Below, one piece after another: positions 1 to 5,214 of a stretch of 5,214 bases of DNA. The stretch's first letter is position 1. Every line of letters begins with the position of its first letter. The notes under the pieces are model-generated. The model had not been told where the DNA came from. It worked only from the letters and a program-made list of their open reading frames with translations, and ran no database searches. The position numbers were made by a program, and so were the translations under genes. The DNA is from RGIG8700 sp964568815 (GTDB lineage Bacteria > Bacillota > Clostridia > RGIG6154): NCBI GenBank assembly GCA_964568815.1, contig CAZMRY010000098.1, positions 1-5,214 of the forward strand, given 5' to 3'.

Positions 1-106
1 TATAAACTAAATATAAACATTTTGTAAACTTTTCGAGTTTTTAGGGTTATTTTTTGATTTTTTCTTCTTTTTTTGATTATTTTTTTAATTTTTGGGGTGC
101 AAATTT
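1..106. other. T-rich gene-free flank downstream of the HAD gene
   Basis: This stretch lies past the stop codon of the minus-strand HAD gene and is about 19% G+C. From about 51 to 100 the plus strand is roughly 70% T, so the minus-strand transcript would be very A-rich here. I see no convincing reading frame and no GC-rich hairpin followed by a U-run in either direction. The only dyad is a 5-bp AT-rich one (AAACT, 5-base loop, AGTTT, about 27-41), too weak to call a terminator. The end of the SDR-HAD transcript is therefore unassigned and may lie left of the window. Confidence 0.5.
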
Positions 107-745
107 TTATCCAAGGAGTAAATTTTTGAGGTCTTGTACTGTTTCTGCAACATAATCTGCCTGATTTAATTCCTCTTTTTTACCGTAGCCATAGGCAACT
201 GCTATTACATCAACGCCAACATTTCTTGCTCCTTCTATATCGAAGATGGTATCGCCTACCATTACTACTTGCGAAAGGTCTTTTACTTCTGCTTTTTCTA
301 TAACCTCTTTCATTATGTCGGTTTTATTTTCACTTCCGTGGAGCTGACTTCCTAAAACATAATCAAAATATGAATAAAGCTCATATTTTTCAAGCACTCT
401 TTCTGCGTGAACAAGAGGTTTTGATGTGGCAACAAGCAAAACGAAGCCTTTTTCTTTCAATTCTGCAAGAAGCTCTTTTATTCCCTCATAAGGGTAATTT
501 TCAAAAATACCTATGGGAGTGTATCTTTCTCTGTAGAATTCTACTGCATCTGTTGCCTGCTCCTCTGTTAAATTATATGAAAGCATAAAATTTTCTTTGA
601 GAGGCGGTCCTACGAAATGTTTAACATTTTCAGGTTTTTCTTTAATTCCGAACTTCTCAAGAGCATAAACAACACACTTGGTTATTCCTTCCCCTGAGTC
701 GGTAAGAGTGCCGTCAAGGTCGAAAAGTATATATTTTTTGTTCAT
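107..745 (-). CDS. HAD-superfamily phosphatase, phosphoglycolate phosphatase (Gph)-like
   Basis: A 212-residue cytoplasmic haloacid-dehalogenase hydrolase of subfamily IA, expected to remove phosphate from a small phosphorylated metabolite with Mg2+. All four motifs are visible. Motif I is FDLDGT with nucleophile Asp9 and acid/base Asp11, motif II is VATSKP with Thr107 or Ser108, motif III is Lys141, and motif IV is VGDTIFD with Asp165 and Asp169. The segment between motifs I and II (about 16-90) is the helical cap; its GPPLKENF stretch (46-53) is of the kind seen in Gph/PpaX-like members. Length is normal for the family. The ATG overlaps the stop of the upstream reductase by 4 bases (ATGA). 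A GGAGGT ribosome binding site (plus-strand 754-759) sits 8 bases before it, inside the reductase gene, so the two are probably translationally coupled. The substrate cannot be read from sequence: phosphoglycolate, pyrophosphate, nucleotide or sugar phosphates are all possible. Confidence 0.93.
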   Translation of the reverse strand: MNKKYILFDLDGTLTDSGEGITKCVVYALEKFGIKEKPENVKHFVGPPLKENFMLSYNLTEEQATDAVEFYRERYTPIGIFENYPYEGIKELLAELKEKGFVLLVATSKPLVHAERVLEKYELYSYFDYVLGSQLHGSENKTDIMKEVIEKAEVKDLSQVVMVGDTIFDIEGARNVGVDVIAVAYGYGKKEELNQADYVAETVQDLKNLLLG

Positions 746-1422
746 AGGGTAAAACCTCCGTCTACTGTTAAAATCTGACCTGTTATAAAATCTGCCTCTG
801 CCAGGAATAAAACCGCCTTTGCAACATCTTCAGGGTTCCCAAGCCTTTTAAGGGGCGTTTCATCTGCAAGGGCTTTTAAGTCTTCCTCTGTGCAGCAGTT
901 TAACATATCGGTTTTTATAACACCGGGTGCAACAGCATTCACTCTTATATTTGACGGTGCAAGCTCTTTTGCAAGGGCTTTTGTCATAGTATTTACACCG
1001 CCCTTTGATGCACTGTATATAACCTCACAGGAGGCACCCTCATTTCCCCAGACCGAAGAAATGTTTATAATTGAGCCGCCGCCGTTTTTTATCATATAAT
1101 CTGCTGAATACTTTGCCATAAAATAAGGAGCTTTTAAATTTACATCTGTTAAATATGAAACATCTTCCTCAGATATATCCTGAACAACACCGCAAAGAGA
1201 TACCCCTCCGCAGTTAACTATAAGGTCTATTCTGCCGTATTTTTCAACTGTATATTCAACAAGGCTCTTTATGTCAGAAGGCTTTGAAAGGTCGCACTTA
1301 ACAAGCCCCTCTTTTTTTGTGTTTAAATATGTTCCTACAACTGCATATCCCTTGTTTTCAAGAGCGTTTGCAATAGCGTTTCCTATTCCTTTTGACGCAC
1401 CTGTTACTATTGCTGTTTTCAT
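742..1422 (-). CDS. SDR-family NAD(P)H-dependent oxidoreductase, YmfI/FabG-like
   Basis: A 226-residue classical short-chain dehydrogenase/reductase with a single Rossmann domain, cytoplasmic. The dinucleotide-binding TGASKGIG is at 7-14 and the structural NCGG (usually NAG) at 70-73. The catalytic set is Asn95, Ser123, Tyr136 and Lys140 (YSASK), and the C-terminal ITGQILTVDGG is typical of the FabG group. The segment WGNEGASCEVIYS (125-137) and the following AKELAPSNIRVNAVAPG closely resemble, from memory, Bacillus subtilis YmfI, which reduces the 5-aminopentanone modification on elongation factor P. Other readings are a 3-oxoacyl-ACP reductase or another small-ketone reductase; no fatty-acid genes lie nearby to favour FabG. 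The start is supported by AAAGGA (plus-strand 1432-1437) about 9-10 bases upstream. It is the first gene of a two-gene operon with the HAD phosphatase. SDR assignment is secure; YmfI function is inference. Confidence 0.93.
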   Translation of the reverse strand: MKTAIVTGASKGIGNAIANALENKGYAVVGTYLNTKKEGLVKCDLSKPSDIKSLVEYTVEKYGRIDLIVNCGGVSLCGVVQDISEEDVSYLTDVNLKAPYFMAKYSADYMIKNGGGSIINISSVWGNEGASCEVIYSASKGGVNTMTKALAKELAPSNIRVNAVAPGVIKTDMLNCCTEEDLKALADETPLKRLGNPEDVAKAVLFLAEADFITGQILTVDGGFTL

Positions 1423-1443
1423 TTTTTCACATCCTTTGAAATC

Positions 1444-1472
1444 ATTATATCAAACCGCCTTAACTTATGCAA
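1444..1472 (-). promoter_or_regulatory. Promoter of the SDR-HAD operon (minus strand)
   Basis: Read on the minus strand, a perfect TATAAT -10 box lies at 1449-1444, with TG one base upstream (TGaTATAAT, an extended -10). Seventeen bases further up is a weak -35, TTGCAT, at 1472-1467. Transcription would start near 1437, giving a leader of only about 15 bases that begins at the ribosome binding site. The extended -10 fits with the poor -35. This is a sequence-only prediction. Confidence 0.7.
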
Positions 1473-1480
1473 GAAAAACA

Positions 1481-1524
1481 TTGACAGTCTGTATTTAAAA
1501 TGTTGACAGTCTGTATTTAAAATG
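1481..1524. repeat. Perfect 22-bp tandem duplication in the divergent promoter region
   Basis: Two identical, directly abutting 22-bp copies lie at 1481-1502 and 1503-1524. Each begins TTGACAGTCTGT and ends TTTAAAATG. Each carries a consensus -35 (TTGACA) and a 9-bp dyad ACAG-T-CTGT (1484-1492 and 1506-1514) overlapping that -35. Only the second copy is followed by a -10 box at the right distance; the six bases 17 downstream of the first -35 are TGACAG, not a -10. Dyad centres are 22 bp apart, about two helical turns, so two bound proteins would lie on the same face of the DNA. Confidence 0.95.
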
Positions 1525-1531
1525 ATATACT
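1503..1531 (+). promoter_or_regulatory. Strong sigma-A-type promoter of the CapA-family gene
   Basis: The -35 box TTGACA (1503-1508) matches consensus fully. A 17-base spacer follows, then TATACT (1526-1531, five of six), with an extended TG at 1523-1524. The predicted start of transcription is about 1538, giving a leader of roughly 20 bases. The -35 and spacer lie in the second copy of the tandem duplication, so a regulator binding the ACAG-T-CTGT dyad would compete with RNA polymerase. Confidence 0.85.
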
Positions 1532-1545
1532 TTTGAAAAAGAAAA

Positions 1546-1552
1546 AAAGGAG
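1546..1552 (+). promoter_or_regulatory. Ribosome binding site that fixes the CapA start
   Basis: AAAGGAG ends 7 bases before the ATG at 1560-1562, an ideal spacing. The ATG at 1554 is only 1 base from this site. A TTG at 1533 in the same frame lies between the -10 box and the predicted transcription start, so it should not be on the message. The start is therefore placed at 1560. Confidence 0.88.
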
Positions 1553-1559
1553 AATGGTT

Positions 1560-2577
1560 ATGAAAGTTATTTTTGCAGCAGATATGTCTTTTAATTACTT
1601 AGAGGGTTTTCCCGGCACAGAAAAAGCAAGAGAAAGCCTTAAAGGTGCCGCAGCTTATTTTGAAAAGGCTGATTTCGGTATGGTTAACCTTGAAAACATC
1701 TTTGGAGAAAAGGAAAATGGAAACCCAATCGTAAAATCAGGTCCTAACCTTATTTCAGACGAAAGATTTATTGAATATATACATACATTAAAGCCTGATG
1801 TTGTAGGCCTTGCAAATAATCACACCAAAGACTACGACGAAGAAATTATGTTTCACACAATCAATATGTTGAAAAAATCTGATTATCAGGTTATCGGTGC
1901 AGGCAAGAATCTTGACGAGGCATATGCACCTGCAATTCTTTCAAAAGACGGTATAGAGATTGCAATTATCGCAGTTTGCGAAAATGAATTCGGTTGTGCC
2001 AAGAGAAACGAATCAGGTACAGCAGGATACAGGCTTGGCTATGTAACAAGAGAAATCTTAAAGGCTCTTAAAGAAGGCAAAAAGCCTGTTGTATATTTCC
2101 ACGGCGGAAACGAAACAAACCCAGTTCCTTCACCTATGAAGGTTGAGCTTTACAGACATTTTATAGACATCGGCGCAGAGGCTGTTATTGCAATGCACAC
2201 ACATTGTCCTCAGGGATATGAATACTACAACGGCAAACCTATCGTTTACAGTATGGGTAATTTCTTCTTCCCTGCAAACAGAAGTCATTTAAAATCATGG
2301 AACTATGGATATATGTCACAGCTTGATTTTACTGCTGACGGCACAAAACTTGAAATCTTGCCATACAGATTTGACTATGAAGGTCACTATATGTTAGAAG
2401 GGACAGAAAAAGAAGAATTCCTTAAATATATGGAGGTTCTTAACAAGACTTTTGAAGACGAAGACGAGCATCAGAAATGGTTTGATGCCTGGTGCACGAC
2501 ACAAATTCATTATGCAAACTCACTTACTTCTTATAAAGAAGAAATCCTTACAAGCAATGTTCAGTCTGAAAACACAA
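1560..2577 (+). CDS. CapA-family metallophosphoesterase-like protein, 3' end lost in an assembly gap
   Basis: 339 residues are readable before the run of N. The protein shows the PGA_cap (CapA) fold motifs in order: AADMSF with Asp8, NLEN at 43-46, KSGPN at 59-63, the GLANNH metal motif with Asn87 and His88 followed by KDY, GAGKN at 113-117, HGGNE at 181-185, MHTHCPQGYEYY with His213 and His215, and YSMGNFFF at 230-237. These residues form the dinuclear-metal centre of calcineurin-like phosphoesterases. Family founders take part in poly-gamma-glutamate capsule synthesis, but most relatives have no proven substrate. This one has no signal peptide or membrane segment, beginning MKVIFAADMSF, so it looks cytoplasmic; CapA proper is membrane-anchored. 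HGGNE replaces the commoner HWGxE. Residues 270-339 are an acidic C-terminal extension. The true end is probably just beyond the gap, where a stop occurs at 2708-2710. It is transcribed alone, divergently from the SDR operon. Confidence 0.9.
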
Positions 2578-2677
2578 NNNNNNNNNNNNNNNNNNNNNNN
2601 NNNNNNNNNNNNNNNNNNNNNNNNNNNNNNNNNNNNNNNNNNNNNNNNNNNNNNNNNNNNNNNNNNNNNNNNNNNNN
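2578..2677. other. Assembly gap of 100 N
   Basis: Exactly 100 undetermined bases, the conventional placeholder for a scaffold join of unknown length. The true distance, and even whether one gene continues across it, cannot be read here. The CapA frame stays open through the placeholder only because N cannot encode a stop. Confidence 0.98.
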
Positions 2678-2710
2678 CCGGACAAAGAAACTGCAGAAAT
2701 TGTTTTTTGA
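2678..2710 (+). CDS. Last codons of a gene after the gap, probably the CapA C-terminus
   Basis: Read from 2678, the first bases after the gap give PDKETAEIVF followed by TGA at 2708-2710. This is a natural-looking hydrophilic C-terminus that stops 7 bases before a terminator hairpin. For it to belong to the CapA protein, the real gap length must be 2 modulo 3, so the 100-base placeholder (1 modulo 3) puts it out of frame. The alternative frame that stays open with CapA would read straight through the terminator and end at 2769-2771, which is implausible. It could instead be the end of a different gene hidden in the gap. Confidence 0.6.
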   Translation, partial: PDKETAEIVF

Positions 2711-2717
2711 TGTTTAT

Positions 2718-2762
2718 AATCGCCGAGAAAGTACGATTTATCGCACTTTTCGGCGATTTTTT
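2718..2762 (+). terminator. Rho-independent terminator after the CapA unit
   Basis: A long hairpin: AATCGCCG (2718-2725) pairs with CGGCGATT (2751-2758). The stem continues through AAAGT/ACTTT with one bulged G, and an inner CGA-TTTA-TCG cap closes it. The 3' arm runs directly into six T (2757-2762). It lies 7 bases after the TGA at 2708-2710, where a terminator for the plus-strand gene is expected. Confidence 0.9.
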
Positions 2763-2763
2763 A

Positions 2764-2792
2764 TTGACTAATATTTGCAATTGTGTTATTAT
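2764..2792 (+). promoter_or_regulatory. Promoter of the HU-glutamine synthetase operon
   Basis: TTGACT (2764-2769, five of six) is followed after exactly 17 bases by TATTAT (2787-2792, five of six), with an extended TG at 2784-2785. It begins 2 bases after the T-run of the preceding terminator, so it marks a new transcription unit. The predicted start is near 2799, giving a leader of about 52 bases before HU. Confidence 0.82.
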
Positions 2793-2809
2793 ATTACCAA
2801 GTTTTACAT

Positions 2810-2823
2810 GGCGGAAGACCGCC
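2810..2823 (+). promoter_or_regulatory. Small GC hairpin in the HU leader
   Basis: GGCGG (2810-2814), loop AAGA, CCGCC (2819-2823): a perfect 5-bp all-G/C stem in an otherwise AT-rich leader, about 11 bases from the predicted 5' end. It sits 13 bases before the AAGGAGG ribosome binding site (2837-2843) and does not cover it. No U-run follows, so it is not a terminator. It could stabilise the 5' end of the message or be a protein site; the function is unknown. Confidence 0.5.
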
Positions 2824-2850
2824 TATATTTACAACTAAGGAGGAAGCAGT

Positions 2851-3129
2851 ATGAAAAAGAATGAATTGGTAGGACTTGTAAGTGAAAAATGCGGTATTGC
2901 TAAAAAAGACTGCATGATTGTATTAGAAAGTATGCTCGACACTATCACCGAGACTCTTGCAAAAGGCGAAGATGTTATGCTTTTTGGTTTCGGCAAGTTT
3001 GAAGTGAGAGAATATAAAGAAAGAAATTGCTTTAACCCTTCATCAAACAAGGTTGAAGTTGTTAAAGGAAGCAAACAGCCCTGTTTCAAACCGGGCGTTA
3101 TACTGAGAGAGAAAGTTTCAGGAAAGTAA
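2851..3129 (+). CDS. HU/IHF-family histone-like DNA-binding protein
   Basis: A 92-residue nucleoid protein of normal HU length. HU proteins act as dimers that bend DNA with two beta-arms. The N-terminal helical body is at 1-45, followed by the hallmark GFGKFEVRE (46-54) and the arm at about 55-75. The C-terminal FKPG (79-82) precedes the last helix. Pro63 in NP (62-63), which intercalates at DNA kinks, is kept. Oddities are Phe61 where HU normally has Arg (the RNP motif reads FNP), SSN in place of the arm-tip QTG, and four cysteines (14, 21, 60, 78), whereas most HU proteins have none. The start is fixed by a perfect AAGGAGG 7 bases before the ATG. It is the first gene of an operon, 10 bases before glutamine synthetase. 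It may be a secondary HU paralogue rather than the main one; this cannot be settled here. Confidence 0.95.
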   Translation: MKKNELVGLVSEKCGIAKKDCMIVLESMLDTITETLAKGEDVMLFGFGKFEVREYKERNCFNPSSNKVEVVKGSKQPCFKPGVILREKVSGK

Positions 3130-3139
3130 GGAGAAGGAA

Positions 3140-5214
3140 ATGAGCAGTATATCAGAAATTTTTGCATCTAAGGTTTTCAACGACCAGGTTATGAGAGAAA
3201 GACTCCCAAAGGAAACCTATAAGGCTCTGCAGAAAACTATAAAAGACGGTAAGCACCTTGATATCAACATCGCCCATGTTGTTGCAAATTCAATGAAGGA
3301 CTGGGCTATTGAAAACGGTGCAACCCATTTTACTCATTGGTTCCAGCCAATGACGGGTATTACTGCCGAAAAACATGACAGCTTCATTACTCCAAACGGA
3401 GAAGGAAGCGTTATTATGGAGTTTTCAGGTAAAGAGCTTGTAAAAGGTGAGTCTGATGCATCAAGCTTTCCTTCAGGGGGACTTCGTGAAACCTACGAGG
3501 CAAGAGGATATACTACCTGGGACCCTACTTCCTATGCATTTATCAAAGGGAAAACCCTTTGTATCCCAACAGCTTTCTGTTCATATGGCGGTGAAGCATT
3601 AGACAAAAAGACTCCTCTTCTGCGTTCAATGGAAGCAATCAACAAGCAGACAATGAGAGTTCTTACACTTCTTGGCAATACCTCTGTCACATCTGTTAAA
3701 ACAACAGTTGGTCCTGAACAGGAATATTTCTTAATTGAAAAGGAAATGTATGATAAGCGTCCTGACCTTATTTTTGCAGGCAGAACACTTTTTGGAGCAA
3801 AGCCTCCGAAAAGACAGGAGCTTGATGACCATTACTACGGAACAATCAAGCCAAGAATTGAAGAATTTATGACAGAGCTTGACAATGAACTCTGGAAGCT
3901 TGGAATTCTTGCAAAAACAGAACACAACGAGGTTGCACCTGCTCAGCACGAGCTTGCGCCAATCTTTACAACTACAAACATTGCTGCAGACCATAATCAG
4001 CTTACAATGGAGCTTATGCAAAAAATAGCAAGAAAGCACGACCTTGTATGTCTTCTTCACGAAAAACCCTTTGACGGTGTTAACGGTTCAGGCAAGCATA
4101 ATAACTGGTCTATTTCAACAAATTCAGGCAAAAACCTTTTAGACCCTGGCGAAACTCCGTATGATAATGCACAGTTTTTATTATTCCTTTGTGCGGTTAT
4201 CAAGGCGGTTGACGATTATCAGGATTTGCTCCGAATTTCAGTTGCATCTGCAGGCAATGACCATCGTCTTGGTGCCAGTGAAGCACCTCCTGCAGTTGTT
4301 TCAATGTTCCTCGGTGATGAACTTATGGACATTTTAGAGTCAATTGAAAGCGACTCTGAATACGATGCAAAAGAAAAGGTAACAATGAAAATCGGGGTTC
4401 ATACACTCCCAAGATTTCCAAAAGATACAACAGACAGAAACAGAACTTCACCTTTTGCCTTTACAGGTAATAAGTTTGAATTCCGAATGCTTGGCTCATC
4501 TGCATCAATTTCAGATGCAAATGTTGTTATAAACACAGCAGTTGCAGAGGTTTTAAAGCAGTTTGCAGACTACATTGAAAACTCAAAAGAAGAAGTTTCT
4601 GAAGCTATGCACACCTTAATTGTTAAAACAATCAAAGAGCATAAAAGAATTCTCTTTAACGGTAACGGTTATGACGACGCATGGATAAAAGAAGCAGAGG
4701 GCAGAGGTCTTTCAAACTTAAAAACAACACCTGATGCAATCCCTCATTTCGTTGATGAAAAGAATGTTAAGCTTTTCACCGACCACAAGGTTTTCACAGA
4801 GCCTGAAATGAGAGCCAGATGTGAAATTATGCTTGAAAGCTATGCTAAAGCAATCAACATTGAAGTTTTAACAATGATAGATATGGCAAAAAGAGATATT
4901 CTCCCTGCCGTTTCAAAATACTCAAAGAAGCTTTGCGAATGTATTTTAGCAAAAAAAGCTGTTATGAGCACAATCGACTGTACATTTGAAGAGGAAACCC
5001 TTAAAACTCTTACAAAATGTGAAGCCTCAATGCTTGAGAATATCCAAAAGCTTGAAAAGGTTCTTGATAAAACAGCAGGTCTTGATGCCCTTAAACTTGC
5101 AACAATGCTTAAAGACGAAGCAATCCCTGCTATGGATGCCTTAAGATGCGCTGCAGACGAAGCAGAATGTATAACAATCCGCACCTATTGGCCATATCCT
5201 CACTATGCAGATTT
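3140..5214 (+). CDS. glnN: Glutamine synthetase type III, cut by the window edge
   Basis: 691 full codons are present and the frame is still open at the right edge. It makes glutamine from glutamate, ammonia and ATP in the cytoplasm. The long form (about 700 residues against about 450 for type I) and its motifs mark GSIII. The N-terminal region carries SSFPSGGLRETYEARGYTTWDPTS (108-131 area), typical of GSIII. Catalytic motifs follow: GPEQEYF (191-197) and HNEVAPAQHE (262-271) with the metal and glutamate-binding acids, NGSGKHNNW (315-323), AGNDHRLGASEAPP (371-384), and FEFRMLGSS (446-454) with the late catalytic Glu/Arg pair. The rest is the helical GSIII C-terminal domain. The last readable residues, WPYPHYAD, match the usual GSIII ending, so only a few codons are missing. 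AAGGAG (3128-3133), overlapping the HU stop, lies 6 bases before the ATG. GSIII enzymes form double-ring dodecamers. No gene-specific nitrogen regulatory site is visible; expression should follow the HU promoter. Confidence 0.97.
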   Translation, partial: MSSISEIFASKVFNDQVMRERLPKETYKALQKTIKDGKHLDINIAHVVANSMKDWAIENGATHFTHWFQPMTGITAEKHDSFITPNGEGSVIMEFSGKELVKGESDASSFPSGGLRETYEARGYTTWDPTSYAFIKGKTLCIPTAFCSYGGEALDKKTPLLRSMEAINKQTMRVLTLLGNTSVTSVKTTVGPEQEYFLIEKEMYDKRPDLIFAGRTLFGAKPPKRQELDDHYYGTIKPRIEEFMTELDNELWKLGILAKTEHNEVAPAQHELAPIFTTTNIAADHNQLTMELMQKIARKHDLVCLLHEKPFDGVNGSGKHNNWSISTNSGKNLLDPGETPYDNAQFLLFLCAVIKAVDDYQDLLRISVASAGNDHRLGASEAPPAVVSMFLGDELMDILESIESDSEYDAKEKVTMKIGVHTLPRFPKDTTDRNRTSPFAFTGNKFEFRMLGSSASISDANVVINTAVAEVLKQFADYIENSKEEVSEAMHTLIVKTIKEHKRILFNGNGYDDAWIKEAEGRGLSNLKTTPDAIPHFVDEKNVKLFTDHKVFTEPEMRARCEIMLESYAKAINIEVLTMIDMAKRDILPAVSKYSKKLCECILAKKAVMSTIDCTFEEETLKTLTKCEASMLENIQKLEKVLDKTAGLDALKLATMLKDEAIPAMDALRCAADEAECITIRTYWPYPHYAD

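Noticed and set aside
27..48. AAACT/AGTTT dyad followed by T residues as a terminator
   Set aside because: Only five mostly A/T pairs in a 19% G+C background; such dyads are expected by chance.
1484..1514. ACAG-T-CTGT dyads as BlaI/CopY-type operators (TACA-NN-TGTA)
   Set aside because: The spacing (3 central bases) and flanks do not match that consensus, and no such regulator is encoded in the window.
1533..1559. A TTG at 1533 (and an ATG at 1554) as alternative starts for the CapA-family protein, adding a lysine/arginine-rich N-terminus
   Set aside because: The TTG falls between the -10 box and the predicted transcription start. The ATG at 1554 is 1 base from the ribosome binding site. 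The extra residues are just translated ribosome-binding-site sequence.
2835..3167. Minus-strand open frame opposite the HU gene
   Set aside because: HU on the plus strand has the family signature, promoter and ribosome binding site; the antisense frame has none.
3544..3561. Perfect 7-bp inverted repeat CAAAGGG-AAAA-CCCTTTG inside the glutamine synthetase gene
   Set aside because: It encodes ordinary residues (KGKTL), has no U-run, and one such match is expected by chance in a few kilobases.
3731..4060. Minus-strand open frame of 109 codons within glutamine synthetase
   Set aside because: It is antisense to a strongly conserved gene, has no ribosome binding site, and gives a cysteine-rich, family-less translation.
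4840..5184. Minus-strand open frame of 114 codons near the right edge
   Set aside because: It is antisense to the glutamine synthetase C-terminal domain. The Ser/Ala/Ile-rich composition is a reverse-complement artefact.

Overview
The window reads as a fragment of an AT-rich, low-GC Gram-positive genome, most likely an anaerobic gut-type Clostridia member. The grounds are strong AGGAGG-type ribosome binding sites before every gene, TTGACA/TATAAT promoters with TG-extended -10 boxes, codon choice rich in AGA, CTT and GAA, a type III glutamine synthetase, and a YmfI-like short-chain reductase. A run of exactly 100 N (2578-2677) shows that this is a scaffolded draft or metagenome assembly. I cannot name the species.

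Layout. Positions 1-106 are a T-rich, gene-free flank. Positions 107-1422 (minus strand) hold a two-gene operon: an SDR reductase, then a HAD phosphatase whose start overlaps the reductase stop by 4 bases (ATGA). Positions 1423-1559 are a divergent promoter region containing a perfect 22-bp tandem duplication. From 1560 (plus strand) runs a cytoplasmic-looking CapA-family metallophosphoesterase, broken by the assembly gap. The first bases after the gap look like the last codons of a protein, with a stop at 2708-2710, followed by a rho-independent terminator at 2718-2762. Two bases after the terminator T-run begins a strong promoter, with a small leader hairpin downstream. It drives an HU-family DNA-binding protein (2851-3129) and, 10 bases later, a type III glutamine synthetase that runs off the right edge just short of its expected C-terminus.

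Working together. Three transcription units can be read: SDR-HAD (minus), CapA (plus) and HU-GlnN (plus). SDR-HAD and CapA are divergent and share a control region, so common regulation is possible but unproven. HU and glutamine synthetase appear co-transcribed. I see no CRISPR array, tRNA, rRNA, transposon or phage module, and no clear evidence of an undescribed system. The points most worth checking are the duplicated promoter segment, the HU-glutamine synthetase pairing with its atypical HU, the YmfI-like motif in the reductase, and the artificial open frame across the gap.
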